From Ectocarpus siliculosus (taxonomy: Eukaryota > Sar > Phaeophyceae > Ectocarpales > Ectocarpaceae): a stretch of 64,000 bases of DNA. Under the pieces are notes generated by a model. It worked only from the letters and a program-made list of their open reading frames with translations. It was not told the origin of the DNA and searched no databases. The stretch lies in assembly GCA_000310025.1 (NCBI GenBank), contig FN649742.1, forward strand, positions 5,715,310-5,779,309, written 5' to 3'. The translations under genes and the position numbers were made by a program. Positions 38,301 to 47,553 of the stretch are shown here, in pieces (positions within the stretch are counted from its first letter, which is position 1; every line of letters starts with the position of its first letter).

Positions 38301-40952
38301 GCAAGATGGGAAAGGAGAACAAGTCCATACATGCAGCACGTACATCCTCTCGAGCAACAACCCCTAATCCATGTAGACTATCTGTCATCTTCAATGTAGA
38401 CACGGTAGTGTACAGGGGTAGGACACGATCGACACACCGCAGGCGTCTTGTGCACATGATCGACGCACTGGCCACATGGCTACAGCATCGGCATGGCGTG
38501 GGTGTCTGCTTATAATGCTAATCAAGCCTGCGGGTCTGCCGGTACTGTACAAAAAGCCCACCGGATGTGTACGTCCTGTGGTGCAAGGATACAGTAGAAT
38601 TGTTTTTTACAGGCTATCAACAACTACACGACAGCAGCCGTATGCATACTTGTACATACAGCGACAACGGTCATGTACAAGCCGACGGGCAAAAACAGTC
38701 AACCAGAGCTCCAAAATAGCACACATGGGTAGACAGACTCCTAAAACGGTGGTGCATTCGCCAAAAACGACACGGCGATCAGCAGTGCCGACTTCCCTTG
38801 ATCCATTCCCCACGGCCGTCTCTCACCGCGCTCGCGGTATATTCCCAACTTCGATCGGTCCACGCGTGTAGGACACACGGAATCCACAGGCGGCAACCAG
38901 CGCCGATGCCTTATAAAAGTAGAAGAGCTCTCTCAACATGCTGGTAGTGGAAGACATGGGGGAAACACGTGCCGCGTTAGACACCAAACAACCACGTACT
39001 GTACCTTGACCATCCTATCCAGTTTGTCCTTGGCTTCGTCGGCAGCCAACATTTCCTTCTCGGTTAGGGGCTTGGCATAGACGGCAGCAGCAGCGTTGGT
39101 CCCGTTGCCTCCTGAAAAAGGAGGACATGACAGGAGCACGACAGGAGGGAAGTCGAAACGGCGAATCGTGTCGGAACAACCAAGCCGAAGCCGGGCGTTG
39201 ACTGACTCAAGATGGTCTACAAGTTTGAGTACGTCCGCGCCCATCCCCCCTTCTCTAAGAACTGTCGAACATCATCCGCGGAGTCGCTTGGAAGTATGAT
39301 ACTACCGTACCTTCGCCGAGCCCACTATGGTGAGCATATTTATTTAAAGCAACGCAGCTAGAAAGCAGCCCCCGAGAGGTAGCGCCAACAACCAAAGTCA
39401 TGACTCGTACTGGTGTACGTCTGACAGCAGTGTTGGAATCGTCTCGACGATACCTCGGACGGAGGACACCCTGCGCCATCGTACAATTGTATCTGAAATC
39501 CGAAGAGAGTTAGTTGTTGCTGTTGCTTCGCATCCCGAATCACCATGATACATGGAAGCAGTACTTGGAGAGAGAGAAAACACAGCTGTTGTATTGTACA
39601 GCAGCAGTGACAGCAGTGGCAGCAGTGACAGGCGCAGTCATGGCGAATGGGAGTGCAGAGAAGCTTCACCCGCTCCCGAACACGCGGTGTATTTGGGAAC
39701 ACAAGGTGTGGCATCACCATCGCCATCGCCATCGTCATTGAGATGATCGATACCGGCCTGGTCTGCACCATCACAAACTCCCTCGCGACCTTTGCGGGCT
39801 CGCCCGGCACTATCTCTCTCGGGGTACACACACAGTATCCTGCTTTCAGCATAAATGCGTTCGCTGCTCGAATCGTCGAAGCGTTGCGGGCTACTACAAT
39901 AAATAGCGGTCGTGCTGCATGGTCCCTATCTGGCGCAGCTGCACCCTGGGAACACACAGCGAGCGAATAGCATCTCATCGAGTTGGATAGTGCGCGCGGA
40001 CATCATTGTATCTGTGTCCCTGGCCGTACAACACTATTTGAACACATGCTGCATACATACTGCTGTACCCCGACCCACAGCATACATATTCTTCCCCACA
40101 ATCGTGTTGATAACCTGCTGAACGATACCGATAGTAGTGCAGCAGTACTATTAAAGGTAGGTGAAGGTGGTTCGATGTGCTGCATGCATGACTACTGCTG
40201 TACCCACGCTCGTGAGGGAGTAACAGCCGAGCCACGCCAGCGAGTGCAGCAGTGTCCGCAGTTGCCGTGGTGGCGGTAACTCAAAAATAGGTACCGCCGT
40301 ACCAAAGAAGATTGTTACGATACATAGAGCGGGTAGAATATGCATAGCATACTTGTATGTATCGGTAATCGGTACATCCGAAGCCCCGTCGGACGTGGTT
40401 CTCTTCTGAAAACTAGATTCGTACATGTATGCGCAACAGCAGTGCGCAACAGCAGTATACATATCGCAAAGGCGACCGCAACTACAGAGTACGCAGACAG
40501 ATACGCCGGCATTTGGCTGAAATACACGCCAAACGCGAACTTCCAAACTTCCAGCTGCAAATTCCGCCGACATGCACTTGCTGACCGACGGCTTATCGGC
40601 TCGATCCTACATGTAGACCTGTTTTGCGAGGCTTTTGGGCCCCAGCCAGTGCTTCAAAAGGTCAACCAGAGCTGACTACAAGCAAGGAAGTTCACTGAAC
40701 ACCGACCTACAGGCTTGCGTGCGCCCGTCAAGAGGAATCGGCCTACAACAGCAGCAGGAAGATGAGGAGTACTTTGGAGAAAAACAAGAGAGAAAAAGCA
40801 GAGGTCTGCCTACACCAGTAGCCGAAGCGCAACAGCAGCAGTGGCAAACGTTTTCAACACACCTGCTGGGACTGAAACATCGCTGGGTCGAGCTCCTCCA
40901 CCAGCATTTCCTGCAGAAGCCCGGGCATCCTTATCTTGAAATCCCTGAGCAT
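34131..40952 (-). CDS. Unidentified helical protein, multi-exon gene
   Basis: I do not recognise the family. Minus-strand exons read: 40952-40863 (ATG at 40952; MLRDFKIRMPGLLQEML), 39111-39005 (YAKPLTEKEMLAADEAKDKL), 37777-37676 (KRKRFFSYLKKTHEEGGFW), 37211-37122 (SSQRILRLFYLGVGLAKLLQ), 35964-35776 (GLELIRGILQLLEEWEYHFA), 34729-34583 (VPFSLDYLEVVFSLCEVMCR) and 34274-34131 (AFVYDGLVKVDNKIKHHIIN, stop TAG). The last five exons are phase 0 at both ends with clean GT-AG borders. The 39111 exon needs a phase-1 donor but exon 40952-40863 ends in phase 0, so at least one exon between them is missing from the model. Total at least 288 residues, mainly amphipathic helices, with no signal peptide and no membrane segment. 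The coding look (amino-acid composition, exact borders) is strong; function is unknown. Confidence 0.65.
35256..35307 (+). repeat. (CTTTCA)n microsatellite
   Basis: About eight perfect hexanucleotide units lie in an intron of the unidentified minus-strand gene. Confidence 0.95.
36458..36578 (+). repeat. 5'-truncated SINE copy
   Basis: From GTACCGCAGGAGGGGAGGGT to TTGAAGTGAAGATAAAAAAA this matches 50836-50954, the 3' half of the tRNA-headed SINE, in the same orientation and with the same poly-A end. The tRNA-like head is missing. It is inserted in an intron of the unidentified minus-strand gene. Confidence 0.85.
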
Positions 40953-42333
40953 GCTGAAGAGGAGGAGGCATCTAGGAAGGCGAAACCGTTCTTGTCTGCT
41001 GCTGCTGGTTCAATGTACCTCCACATGTACAAGTAGTATCACGACGCAACAAAACACAGCAGCAGACACACAACCCTTTTTCCGCCTGAACTCTATGAGC
41101 TCTACTGTAGCTCCCTCCGCTGGTTGGCTTAGCCCTCTCTCCCTCTCTTCGCCACAAAGGACACCCAAGAGAGCGGCAGCCAGAGGCAAGAAGAGATAGG
41201 AGGAGCGACAGAGAGGGGGAGAAATAAGGAGAGGGAGGACAGGACCACAGGAAGGGCAACCGAAAAGCTACTGCTCTGTGTTGGCTGTGACAGACAAACC
41301 AACTCCCGACCTCTGTGTTTGAGGGAGGTAGGTGTCTTCTTCAGTCCTAACTGCGCCCCCCCCCGCAGCGACCTTTTTCCCTTTTCTTCCAGTAGATAGA
41401 TAGATCCAGATCTTGCGCCCATGACTTAGAATGTGGGTATATGTGTTCCGCTGTCATGGTCAAAGAGCGAAGGGTTGTTTGTAAACGGAATCGCTCCTTT
41501 GCCTGACCAAGTCCACGGTTATTAGAGTGGGAAGGGGGGTCGGCAGAAAGAGAGCGCACACCGACGGAAAACGTACGTGCACATATATATGCAACAAAGA
41601 AAGTCTGTCTCCTTGCCTCGCCGCAGACCACCATAATCATACCCCAACATCTATCTTCTGTCGCCACACCTACGGTGGTCTGCGGTTGGTTGTTGGTTGC
41701 CATTTGACAGTCCGCAGGAGCGGCACGACTGAACAAAAAGGGGTATGCCTTGAACAGTATGGGTTACGTTTGTGAACAATTTGGGGTACGTACTAGACTA
41801 GATATATATATAAACTTTTAGCAGACAGGGGGTTGTACCCCGCGGTTTCGTGAACAAAATGGGGTCCTCCGACAAGCTCCCCTTTTCCAGGCCCTAGTTA
41901 ACCCTGTTCCTGTGGGTGAAAAGCAAATAAAATAGTTGGGCGTCCTTTCTAAGGACCTGGCGCATGGGGTTCAAGCGCTAGAAGGCGGCTACCCGGCGTC
42001 AGGCGTTGCGCCCGGCACCGAAAAAAATATTATCCCATTTTGTGCCCAATACGCGGGGTAAGTACCCCTTTTTGTCAATGGCCCAAATAATTACACACAG
42101 AAAGTCTAAAAAAAACGGTCAAGTGCGTGTACCACTCATTGCTGTGATTGTGCAGCAGCAGCAGTCTTCAGGTCGAGTAAGACACCCACCCCCTGAAGCT
42201 CGATTACTCCAGGACGAAGAGGATGCAAAACTGAAACGAAAACGATGATACTAATAATGTAGAGATCTGAAACACCTCGTGTCGTCGAGAGGGGTCTCAA
42301 CTCCGCCATTTTAGTTTTTTTTTGTCTTCTCCC
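40953..42333. other. Intergenic region left of the TIR element
   Basis: No gene recognised. The segment 41607-41670 shares GTCTCCTTGCCTCGCCGCAG and ATACCCCAACATC...TTCTGTCGCCACACC with 60301-60385. The rest (41740-42330) is low-complexity, with repeated GGGGTA/TACCCC words. Confidence 0.5.
41607..41670 (+). repeat. Fragment shared with the LINE B/C junction
   Basis: CTGTCTCCTTGCCTCGCCGC and CCCCAACATC..TTCTGTCGCCACACC are found in the same order and orientation at 60301-60385, directly at the boundary between LINE copies C and B. Confidence 0.65.
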
Positions 42334-42376
42334 CAAGGGCGCACAAAAAAAAAATTATCCGACACCTAACCCTACC
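42334..42376 (+). repeat. Left terminal inverted repeat
   Basis: Outer sequence CAAGGGCGCAC followed by ten A, then TTATCCGACACCTAACCC and a C-run. It pairs with 47505-47546 with only a few differences. Confidence 0.8.
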
Positions 42377-42821
42377 CCCCCCCCCGCCCGGGAAGGGTGT
42401 GAAAAAAGTTTTTTTTTTTGGAATATTTTCGTACAGGCTTTCTTTCTTTTGGCTTTCTCCTTCTCAATTGCGTGTGCTTGCGTGTGGTGGTGTTTACGGC
42501 ACGACGTGCAAGCAGGACCTTGTTACTGTGTAGATTGCTACTTCATGTACTGAAATAAGCTGTGATGGGCTGGGGACACTTCTTATTTGGTTTTCAAGTC
42601 TTGAAGTACAGCAGCAGTAGTAGTGCTTGGGGACAACCCCTCAGCTACAAGTAACTAGATAGAACTTCTCCAAGCAAGCCTCTGCGACAAGTTCACGACA
42701 TTTGACCTCGGTCGAATGTGGCGAAAGGACACAACCAAATGACACATACCCATGCGTCGAAACGTCATCATTCCAAGCTTACTCAAGCCGGCAACATACC
42801 GAAGAGGGGCTGTCGATGAGC

Positions 42822-43067
42822 CTACGGCGGTGGAATCACCTTCGCCACGTGCAACACCCATCCACAAATAAATAATAGCAATAATTTGTCTTGGATAGTA
42901 CTTATTATTCCCCGAAGCCCCTCCAGCATTGCCAAGTCAAACTCATCCTCGCTGAACCCTTTGGCACTATACTTGCCATTCACCGCCTGCTCTAACCTAT
43001 GCATGATACCACTCAGCGACAAGCCGTCTCGCCGCGCTTGAGCCATCAACCTTCGAATGCCATTCAT
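42822..43067 (-). pseudogene. Out-of-frame continuation of the second element gene
   Basis: Directly after the stop of the second element ORF, the minus strand reads on in another frame with a coding look (RRLMAQARRDGLSLSGIMHR, then GKYSAKGFSEDEFDLAMLEG). The preceding exon ends in IFIYVADND and this piece may originally have followed it directly. I infer a frameshift or decay of the 3' part of that gene. Confidence 0.45.
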
Positions 43068-43072
43068 TCACG

Positions 43073-44101
43073 TCAGTCATTGTCTGCCACGTAAATGAAG
43101 ATACTCTTCGCGAGTGCAACACGACCATGCAAAGCCGCGCACTTCCTGAGTTGGTTCAAAGTGTACAGTTTCTGCACTTCGAACTTCTTCTTCCACCGCG
43201 TCAGCCTGCCTCGTTGCTGGTGAGGAGTCAACAAATCTAGAGTAAGGTGCCTCAACCTTGAGTCTTCTGGCTCCAACGATGATCGTGAACCAGATCTGCT
43301 CCAAGACGGAAGGGGTGCAGAGGGAACAATCCAATTAAAAAAAAGTTCATGTGTGGTGGAATGAGGGTACGACAGCAGTTAAATTGTCTTGCCTTCCTAG
43401 TTGTGCCTTCCTATTTCGCGTTTTTTTCGCTACCTGGTCTCACCTCTGTAAACCTTACTACCCTTGATGTCAACACACGGCTCGCACGTGCCTCCTGGTT
43501 CTTCCACTGCTCCAGCACAACCTGGGCTCAGGATGCCGCGGGAGACGGATTCCACGACGTAAAGAGCCACGCCATTCGGGTCTATCCGAGCCTCCCACGA
43601 CAGCCCCTTTTTGACGACACCATGCAAAGCTGCTGGGTAGTGTTGGAGAAGAGGCTCCTGAACATTCGGACGCAATCCCGCGCAGCGGAGGGGGTTTTGG
43701 ACGCGCACCATATCGGTCGAACCACTCTCGTGTGCAGCGTCGGAGAAAGTTCCATCCATCTCGCTGCTCGCGCCCTCACAACCCTCACGCCCGTTCACAA
43801 CTCCCGTCGCAACCACCTCACCGTCACTACCCGTGCCCGTTCCGCCCTCACGCCCGCCTGCAACTCCCGTCGAGAGCACCTCAACGTCACTGCTTGCGCC
43901 CGCTCCGCCTCCACCCCTGCCTGCAACTCCCGTCGCAACCACCTCAGCGTCGCTACCCCCGCCTGCTCCGCCCTCACGCTCGCCTGCAACTCCCGTCGTA
44001 ACCACCTCAACGTCACTGCTTGCGCCACCGCTGCTATCCATCACGTCCCTCGACCCCTTCCCGCCGCCCGTAGTGATCGTCGGTTTAAAAAACCTCAGCA
44101 T
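43073..44101 (-). CDS. Second gene of the TIR element, unknown function
   Basis: Two exons: 44101-43434 (ATG at 44101) and 43295-43073 (stop TGA), joined by a 138-bp GT-AG intron in phase 2; 296 residues. The start MLRFFKPTITTGGG is followed by four copies of a 21-residue acidic/Gly unit (consensus about SSDVEVVTTGVAGGREGG; 43775-44026). A region with LLQHYPAALHGVVKKGLSW and a Cys-containing GGTCEPCVD precedes the intron. Exon 2 encodes a basic stretch (RGRLTRWKKKFEVQKLYTLN) and ends VADND. I do not recognise a domain. The same strand and its position inside the inverted repeats suggest it serves the element. It may be truncated: coding-like sequence continues out of frame at 42900-43067. Confidence 0.55.
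43775..44026 (-). repeat. Coding 63-bp tandem repeat, four units
   Basis: Four 63-bp units encode the 21-residue repeats of the second element gene. The reverse strand also stays open through the array, producing a spurious 269-codon frame. Confidence 0.9.
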
Positions 44102-44550
44102 TGTATTCCTCTGACGCTTAGCTTCAGCACCACGCCTGCGGATGTGAATAAATATTGATTGATCCGCCGTTGAGAGACGGAATAAATATCTAATCGTTCT
44201 ACTGTACATACTGTGCCAAGTTGCGTAGTAGGCGACGCATTCGCACACATCGACAAAGCTGCATGCACGCATTGATACTTTGCGCGACATGCGTGCGGCG
44301 AGGATAGACAAAGTAACGGGTCTTGCGAGGTCTTGAAATGTTGGTAAGCACAAGTGAGCAGTCCAAATTACTGTTGTATTCTTATCCCTTACCCAGATCA
44401 TTCAATGTAAGTATTGGATTTGGTTGGGTGAGGCCTCCTGCGCCGGCCTGTGGTCCCGCCCATTGCTTTCTTGTTAATTATCCGATCTGTCACATCTTAG
44501 TTATTGACCACTTACGCCTCTAAGCTAGGTCTCCCCCACCCAAACTTTCT

Positions 44551-46403
44551 TTATTTATTTTTTTCGCGGCGAGCACACGCAGAGAAATCGCGTGTGAAGT
44601 CAGCCGACAACGGCAACGCGTTTGAGTCTACGTACAGCTCGCTACGGATCCTCTTGGAACCCGTTGCCCCCACACTAGTAGTGGCGCCAACATATCGCTT
44701 CGCTACACTCTCCGTACGCCACCCGGCAATTTTCATGATAGCGTCCATCGCCGTTCCGTCAAGCGACTGCGCTACAGAACCTCCGACGCGGAACGAGTGC
44801 ATAGTGTAGCGGTGCGGCAGTCCCGCCGCTCGCAGATGCCCTTGTAGGGCAGCCGTCATCTGAACCGCCGTAAGCGGAGCGCAGCCCCGAGTTCCATCCA
44901 GCAGAACGCTAGGAAACAGATGCCCTTGGGACAAATCCCAGCCAATACGCTCCGCCGCACTGATGCAGGCCGTAACATTGCTTACCGCACAAATAGACGG
45001 GCAAGGGACGTCCGGACGCACGACCACGGCATCAACAGAGTCGCGGAGGGTCTTGCCAAACTGGAAGTTGAAAATCAGACCCTGCCCCGCGGGCAACCGC
45101 AGAACTTGCGATCCCATAGTGAAGGAGAGATCATGGCCTCGCCGCATGGAGGCGAACGCAAGCGAAAACAAAGCGACGTCCCGAGTGAGCTCAATACGTT
45201 CCGCCAAAGAGGACGAAGTCTGCGCGCGAGAGCGCATGTCCCTCAACAGATCGATGAGGACGTGCGGTAACATAGCCTCTGCCTGGTTGACAGCGACACC
45301 CACACGTTTTTGTTCCTCCCCCGTGAAGACGAGGTAGGAGTCGACAAGAGGACTACAACAGGGGTTGCCCGAGCGCGTGGCAGGGTCCCAGCTGCTGTCT
45401 TTTCCCAACTGTTCTTGCATCGCCATCTTCAGCTTGGACACGATCCCTTTCTGCATGGACGCGGCGGCATACCGCTTAGCACATGGCGAGTTTGGAAGAC
45501 AATCGCGGCCGTGAGTCGTGCCGACACCAGGGCATGCCCTGTCGTGCACCCACTTGGTACCACTACCTTGTGTGTCCAAGAAGCAGAGATGATAGTCAAA
45601 CACGTCTCGGTCCGACGCCTGCTTCCAACCCCGACGTTGTTCAGTCGCCGAAAGTATGAAAGCGTCGAACCCGTCCGCTACCGCGCACTTGCGCTGTTGA
45701 GCAAGACGGTTAGACGCGGCCGAGAGGACCTGATCACCACGAGCGCGCAGCGCGTCGAAATCGGTCGACACCCGAGCCGCTTGAGGGTCACGCGGTACCG
45801 GACGCCCGCGGGCAGGCTGAACACCGCAGGACCAACAATAGTTGTAATGTCCCACGTTTTCCGTCTGGCACGACGAACACGCGACAAACTGGACACAGCC
45901 GCCCGGAGGCAGGGTGGGGACCTGTGATACGAAGCACAAGCCATCCACAAGCCAAAGGGAGGGAACTGGGCAAGATGGACGAGAGTCGCATGCTGCATTA
46001 CAAGGTACCGGTGTCAATCAAAGAGATTGTTTTTCTTGAAGAGCGGCAGCCACCTAAGAACAAGAAGCAAATCAACCTCGTAAGCTACCATGGACCACCT
46101 CGGGTACTTCCACTCTTTCAGGGACCCATCTGGGCAGGGCCACTGAAAATATCCCCCCGCATTAGGCGGGGAAATCAGCAAAGACCGCACTGCCGCCTGC
46201 TGCACTCGAGGGAACCAGTAAGACCTAGAACCCGGTACAACAATAACCGCATGCGCGTGGCACTCCGCAAGGTGTTGCACTATGTGGCCCGCCATCACCG
46301 GCGGCGGGAAACAATAACCGAATGCTCGATCCAGAGTACCTGGGCGCAACGACACGTCTTGGGCGAGAATGCAACTGCGGACACCGACCGCCATCGCCCT
46401 CAC
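44551..46403 (-). CDS. Tyrosine recombinase with WFP module and zinc ribbon
   Basis: Likely exons 46403(or upstream)-46089 and 45921-44551, joined by a 167-bp phase-0 intron (ATG|GTAGCT donor, ATCACAG acceptor). The join is needed: the frame of the second exon has no ATG until deep inside the protein, and the preceding frame ends at a stop at 46014. Exon 1 encodes LDRAFGYCFPPPVMAG, HAVIVVPGSRSYWFPRVQQA and KYPRWSM, resembling the short module after RNase H in some YR retroelements. Exon 2 gives a zinc ribbon (CxxC, ten residues, CxxC: ACSSC...CWSC), a second Cys/His cluster (HDRACPGVGTTHGRDC) and a tyrosine-recombinase catalytic domain: Arg in ASMRRGHDLSF, HSFR box in YTMHSFRVGG, Trp in IAGWRTES, nucleophile Tyr in VAKRYVG. 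The 456-codon exon is intact. Predicted role: DNA cleavage and strand exchange for the element. Confidence 0.85.
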
Positions 46404-46705
46404 ATGTGTGCGGTCGACCTCTCGTGCTGGTTCACATGAAACTGGGTCAGCCCTTCACCGGAGCCGAAATAGTGCTGGCATGTGGTGCAAACCCAGTTGC
46501 CACTGCTATTCTTCTGAGCGATTTTCGCAACAGGCGAACGCGATCTGCTCGCATGCGATGGGCGTGCGGAAAGTGGCAGGCAAGGGCAGGGGACACCCAT
46601 GTAAAGGCCAGTTCTTCTGCAGAGGCACGAGTATCCCCGTGGCACCAAGCCTTGTGGGTGGTGCCGGTCTGCATTTCGCGCATTTTTTTTCTCAAACGTT
46701 GTCAC
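46400..46705 (-). CDS. C2H2-like zinc-finger frame upstream of the recombinase
   Basis: The frame contains WVCTTCQHYFGSG followed by LTQFHVNQHERSTAH, a C-x2-C...H-x3-H finger just before its stop at 46400. It touches the WFP frame, which starts at 46403. I infer that it is either a further exon of the recombinase gene or a remnant; no clean splice pair was found. The 5' start is unknown. Confidence 0.4.
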   Translation of the reverse strand: MTTFEKKNARNADRHHPQGLVPRGYSCLCRRTGLYMGVPCPCLPLSARPSHASRSRSPVAKIAQKNSSGNWVCTTCQHYFGSGEGLTQFHVNQHERSTAHM

Positions 46706-46950
46706 AAGTTGTCATGCTGCTCAGCTACCGCTGCGGCTTCTGCCTCTGCTGTTGAGGCTCCCGCTACTGCTGCTTCCAGTTACATGGGAAGCAGCACAAC
46801 ACACACGCAGCTGCCGCTGCCAGCTACACGGGCAGCAGCACAACCACGTTTGGTGTGTACAACACGACGGCAGTTGCATCGCGAGGGCTCCGCATTCGCG
46901 CACTCTTGGTTGCGTCCAACCTTGGTGTGGGTTGTTGTGTGTGTTGTTCT

Positions 46951-46984
46951 TGCTATTGCTGCTGCTGCTGCTGCTGCTGCTGCG
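46951..46984. repeat. (CTG)n microsatellite
   Basis: A run of about ten TGC triplets near the right end of the TIR element. Confidence 0.95.
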
Positions 46985-47433
46985 AGGCAGATTATACTAT
47001 AATGCAACCAAGGCAATCTCACAAAATGGTCCTCATTCCTCTACACTCACTCTTCGTGCTTGTGCGAAGCCTCATGCTGCAAGGCGGTGCCCTCGTCGAC
47101 TCCTGAACCGTCGCCGAAGTTGTGTCCGCTCCATGTCATCCGCTCGCTCTCGGCAGACGCGGTTTAGCCAAGCCGTCTTGTCGAAGGGGGTTGTTGATAG
47201 GAATCCCCTCCCCACGGAGACTGTGCTCATCGTGACCACTCTCCCCAAGCTCTCGCTCTCCCTCGCTCCTCTACTATGGACGGTACCGCGGCTGCGGGCT
47301 GCGGTACTCTGGAGCAGGGGCTACGTGGATTGTACTACCCCCTTGCATGAAATGTGCCCACTTTATATATAGGATTTACTATAGACTTGTTTATATAGGA
47401 AATTGTGTGGCGTTTTTAGGGGGGGGGATGGGG

Positions 47434-47473
47434 NNNNNNNNNNNNNNNNNNNNNNNNNNNNNNNNNNNNNNNN
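47434..47473. other. Assembly gap (40 N) in a G/C homopolymer
   Basis: Forty unknown bases flanked by a G-run on the left and a C-run on the right. A G-run meeting a C-run across a gap suggests a hairpin-forming or poorly sequenced homopolymer, close to the right inverted repeat. Confidence 1.
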
Positions 47474-47504
47474 CCCCCCCCCCCCCGGAGGGCCCCAAAA
47501 AAAG

Positions 47505-47546
47505 TTTTGGGGGTTAGGGGTCGGAATTTTTTTTTGTGCGCCCTTG
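47505..47546 (-). repeat. Right terminal inverted repeat
   Basis: Reverse complement of the left repeat at 42334-42376; ends GTGCGCCCTTG at 47546. Confidence 0.8.
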
Positions 47547-47553
47547 TTCTCCC

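Larger units (their letters stand above)
42334..47546 (-). mobile_element. 5.2-kb TIR element carrying a tyrosine recombinase
   Basis: Terminal inverted repeats of about 40 bp bound the segment. The left end reads CAAGGGCGCACAAAAAAAAA then TCCGACACCTAACCC; the right end, read on the minus strand, gives CAAGGGCGCACAAAAAAAAA then CCGACCCCTAACCC. Immediately outside, TTCTCCC is present on both sides (42327-42333 and 47547-47553) as a candidate 7-bp target duplication. Both genes inside are on the minus strand: the tyrosine recombinase gene (46705-44551) and a second spliced ORF (44101-43073). No reverse transcriptase or DDE transposase is recognisable. The outer CAAGG end resembles hAT-type termini, but the coding content does not. 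The sequence gap 47434-47473 lies near the right end, so about 40 bases or more of the element are unread. Confidence 0.75.

Noticed and set aside
43349-44158. 269-codon plus-strand frame rich in Arg, Ser and Pro
   Set aside because: It is the antisense shadow of the 63-bp coding repeat array of the minus-strand element gene, which has a better start, intron and composition.
44551-47546. Full DIRS-type retroelement
   Set aside because: The recombinase and WFP module fit, but I find no reverse transcriptase or RNase H motifs between the inverted repeats, and a target duplication is not expected for DIRS.
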